Positions 5,239-6,668 of a DNA stretch of 6,668 nt are shown here, piece after piece (position 1 is the stretch's first letter; every line of letters starts with the position of its first letter). The notes below the pieces were generated by a model. It ran no database searches and was not told the DNA's origin. It saw only the letters and a list, made by a program, of their open reading frames with translations. The stretch is from positions 1-6,668 of the forward strand of contig JASEJH010000083.1 of the NCBI GenBank assembly GCA_030016455.1, given 5' to 3'. Both the position numbers and the translations under genes were made by a program. The stretch comes from Thermoanaerobacteraceae bacterium (GTDB lineage: Bacteria; Bacillota; Desulfotomaculia; Desulfotomaculales; Ammonificaceae).

Positions 5239-6594
5239 TTAAATGAACCGGTTCATGATGAAGGTGGCAAGGCTGAAGTAGATCAGCATGCTGCAAACGT
5301 CCATCAGCGTGGTGATGAAAGGTCCCGAAGCAAGCGCGGGGTCAACCCCGAAACGGTTTATGATCAACGGCACAAAGCTGCCGATGACGGCGGCGATAAT
5401 CATGCTCAAAGCAAGCGAGATGCCGACGACTATCCCGAGCAGCACTTCCCCCTGCCAAGCATAGGCGACAAAGGCCAGAATGAGGCCGGAAACAATACCA
5501 ACAAGCGTTGCCACCTCCACCTCGCCCAGGATTACCGCCAGCACTTCCCTGGGTCTCACCTCACCGGTTGCCAGCCCTCGGACCACCACCGCCAGGGTCT
5601 GGGTGGCCAGGTTGCCCGGTCCGCCTGCCATCACCGTCATAAAAAAAGCCAGCGCCGTGATCGCGCTAAGGGTGGCGGAGAAGTTCGCGATGACGTTCCC
5701 GGCCAGCAGGCCGCCAAATAGGAGAACGACCAGCCACGGAAGGCGCTTGCCCGCCCGTGCCAGCACGCCGGCCTCGAAATAGCGCCCCTCGTACTCGATG
5801 TTTGCCAGCCGCAGGATGTCTTCGGTTGCCTCCTCCTCGAGCACGTCCAGGATGTCGTCTACCGTCACAATCCCGAGCAGCCGGTGCTCATCATCTACCA
5901 CCGGCACCGCCAGGAAGTCATATTTGGCCACGATGCGGGCGACTTCCTCCTGGTCGGTCCGGACGTTGACGCTGACCACCTCCGTCCGCATGATGTCCGC
6001 TACGCGGGTGGATGGCGAAGAAAGGATCAGTTCCCGGAGCGAAACCACCCCTACGAGGTGGTTCTCCCCGTCTACGACGAATACGTAGTAAATTGTCTCC
6101 ACGTCCGGGGCGGTAGCACGTAGCCGGTCTATGGCCTCCTGGACGGTCAGGTCCCTCCGGACCGCTACGTACTCGGTGGTCATGATGCCGCCGGCGGTCT
6201 CCGGCCCGTACTCTAACAATTCCTGCATGTCCTCGGCCTCGGCCGCTCCCATCAAAGAGAGAAAACGTTCCCGCTCCTCCTGCGGCATTTCCCCAAGCAG
6301 GTCCACGGCGTCGTCGGGCGACATTTCCCGCAGGATCAGCGCCGCCCGCCATTCCCCCAAACCCTCAAGCAGCGCGGCCACTTCCTTCCGGTCAAGCTCG
6401 TAAAGCACGGCGGCCGCCTTGGACGGCTCGCACAACCGGATGACTTTTATCTGCTGGGCGAGATTGAGTTCCGGGAGCGCCTCGGCAAGGTCGGCGTAAT
6501 GCACCTCGCGCAGGAAACGGCGCAACCCCTCCGTCGGACCAGCAGCCAGGTAGTGGCGGAGCTTTTCCAGGACATCCTTTGAGTTAGGGGTCAC
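5239..6594 (-). CDS. mgtE: Magnesium transporter MgtE
   Basis: A 451-residue membrane magnesium channel/transporter. Residues 1-137 are the acidic helical N domain, which ends in GPETAGGIMTTEYV. Residues 138-260 hold two CBS domains, with acidic residues (D246, D247, D250) near where intracellular Mg2+ locks the channel. A linker leads to about five membrane helices between 285 and 451. The last helix contains DPALASGPFITTLMDVCSML, whose D432 corresponds to the pore aspartate of the family. The pore-lining motif, usually GGNxGxQ-like, here reads AGGPGNLATQ (323-332). The GTG start has GGAGG seven bases upstream, and a hairpin with T-tract lies immediately before that, implying leader control. 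The stop is TAA. Transport of other divalent ions such as Co2+ is possible in the family. Confidence 0.94.
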   Translation of the reverse strand: MTPNSKDVLEKLRHYLAAGPTEGLRRFLREVHYADLAEALPELNLAQQIKVIRLCEPSKAAAVLYELDRKEVAALLEGLGEWRAALILREMSPDDAVDLLGEMPQEERERFLSLMGAAEAEDMQELLEYGPETAGGIMTTEYVAVRRDLTVQEAIDRLRATAPDVETIYYVFVVDGENHLVGVVSLRELILSSPSTRVADIMRTEVVSVNVRTDQEEVARIVAKYDFLAVPVVDDEHRLLGIVTVDDILDVLEEEATEDILRLANIEYEGRYFEAGVLARAGKRLPWLVVLLFGGLLAGNVIANFSATLSAITALAFFMTVMAGGPGNLATQTLAVVVRGLATGEVRPREVLAVILGEVEVATLVGIVSGLILAFVAYAWQGEVLLGIVVGISLALSMIIAAVIGSFVPLIINRFGVDPALASGPFITTLMDVCSMLIYFSLATFIMNRFI

Positions 6595-6606
6595 TTTCCC
6601 GCCTCC

Positions 6607-6642
6607 AAAAATAAAAGCCTCCGTCTTTCTGTGGGAAGGCTT
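6607..6642 (-). terminator. Intrinsic terminator/attenuator in the mgtE leader
   Basis: On the minus strand AAGCCT-T-CC (6642-6634) pairs with GG-AGGCTT (6622-6615), eight pairs with one bulged base and an 11-base loop. It runs directly into TTTTATTTTT (6616-6607) and then the GGAGG of mgtE (6606-6602). There is no room for a promoter between the T-tract and the start codon, so mgtE must be transcribed through this hairpin. That arrangement is typical of riboswitch-controlled attenuation, and M-box (ykoK) Mg2+ riboswitches commonly precede mgtE. The aptamer, if present, lies mostly or wholly beyond 6668. A competing fold, GGAAG with CTTCC (6644-6634), overlaps the 5' arm. Confidence 0.6.
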
Positions 6643-6668
6643 CCGAGACCTTTCGTCCCTTACACTTT

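Noticed and set aside
6648..6660. ACCTTTCGTCCCT on the plus strand, resembling the terminator arm of a T-box leader
   Set aside because: The T-box consensus GGGTGGTACCGCG is absent on either strand here, and the upstream plus-strand sequence is the mgtE coding region in reverse.

Overview
The window looks like a piece of chromosome from a spore-forming anaerobic Firmicute of class Clostridia, perhaps a thermophilic Peptococcaceae or Moorella-type organism. This is inferred from moderately high GC, strong AAGGAGG-type ribosome binding sites paired with GTG and TTG starts, a CotF-like DUF3231 gene behind a forespore-type promoter, and the style of the Cas6, MgtE and L,D-transpeptidase proteins. 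The genus cannot be fixed from the sequence alone.

Layout, left to right. Positions 1-72 hold no gene but contain an 8-bp perfect dyad around a -10-like hexamer. Positions 73-2157 carry a two-gene minus-strand unit: cas6 (CRISPR RNA processing endoribonuclease), then a WYL-domain transcriptional regulator, with an intercistronic hairpin starting at the cas6 stop codon. Transcription leaves the left edge of the window, so any further cas genes or CRISPR array would lie there. A 227-bp divergent spacer leads to a plus-strand gene (2385-3746) for an exported L,D-transpeptidase with Ig-like domains. Convergent to it is a minus-strand DUF3231/CotF-like gene (3802-4305). A 186-bp divergent spacer with promoter-like sequences on both strands separates that from ubiX (4492-5064, plus strand, TTG start), which ends at an intrinsic terminator. 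The window closes with mgtE on the minus strand (5239-6594), preceded by a hairpin plus T-tract directly before its ribosome binding site, which points to leader-controlled expression.

Functionally this is a patchwork of independent transcription units. Cas6 and the WYL protein belong to CRISPR biology. The transpeptidase and the DUF3231 protein fit cell-envelope and spore biology. UbiX makes prenylated FMN for a UbiD-type decarboxylase encoded elsewhere, and MgtE handles magnesium. I found no clear evidence of an undescribed multi-gene system. The most informative signals are regulatory: the dyad at the left edge, the cas6/WYL junction hairpin, the forespore-like promoter and the mgtE leader attenuator.
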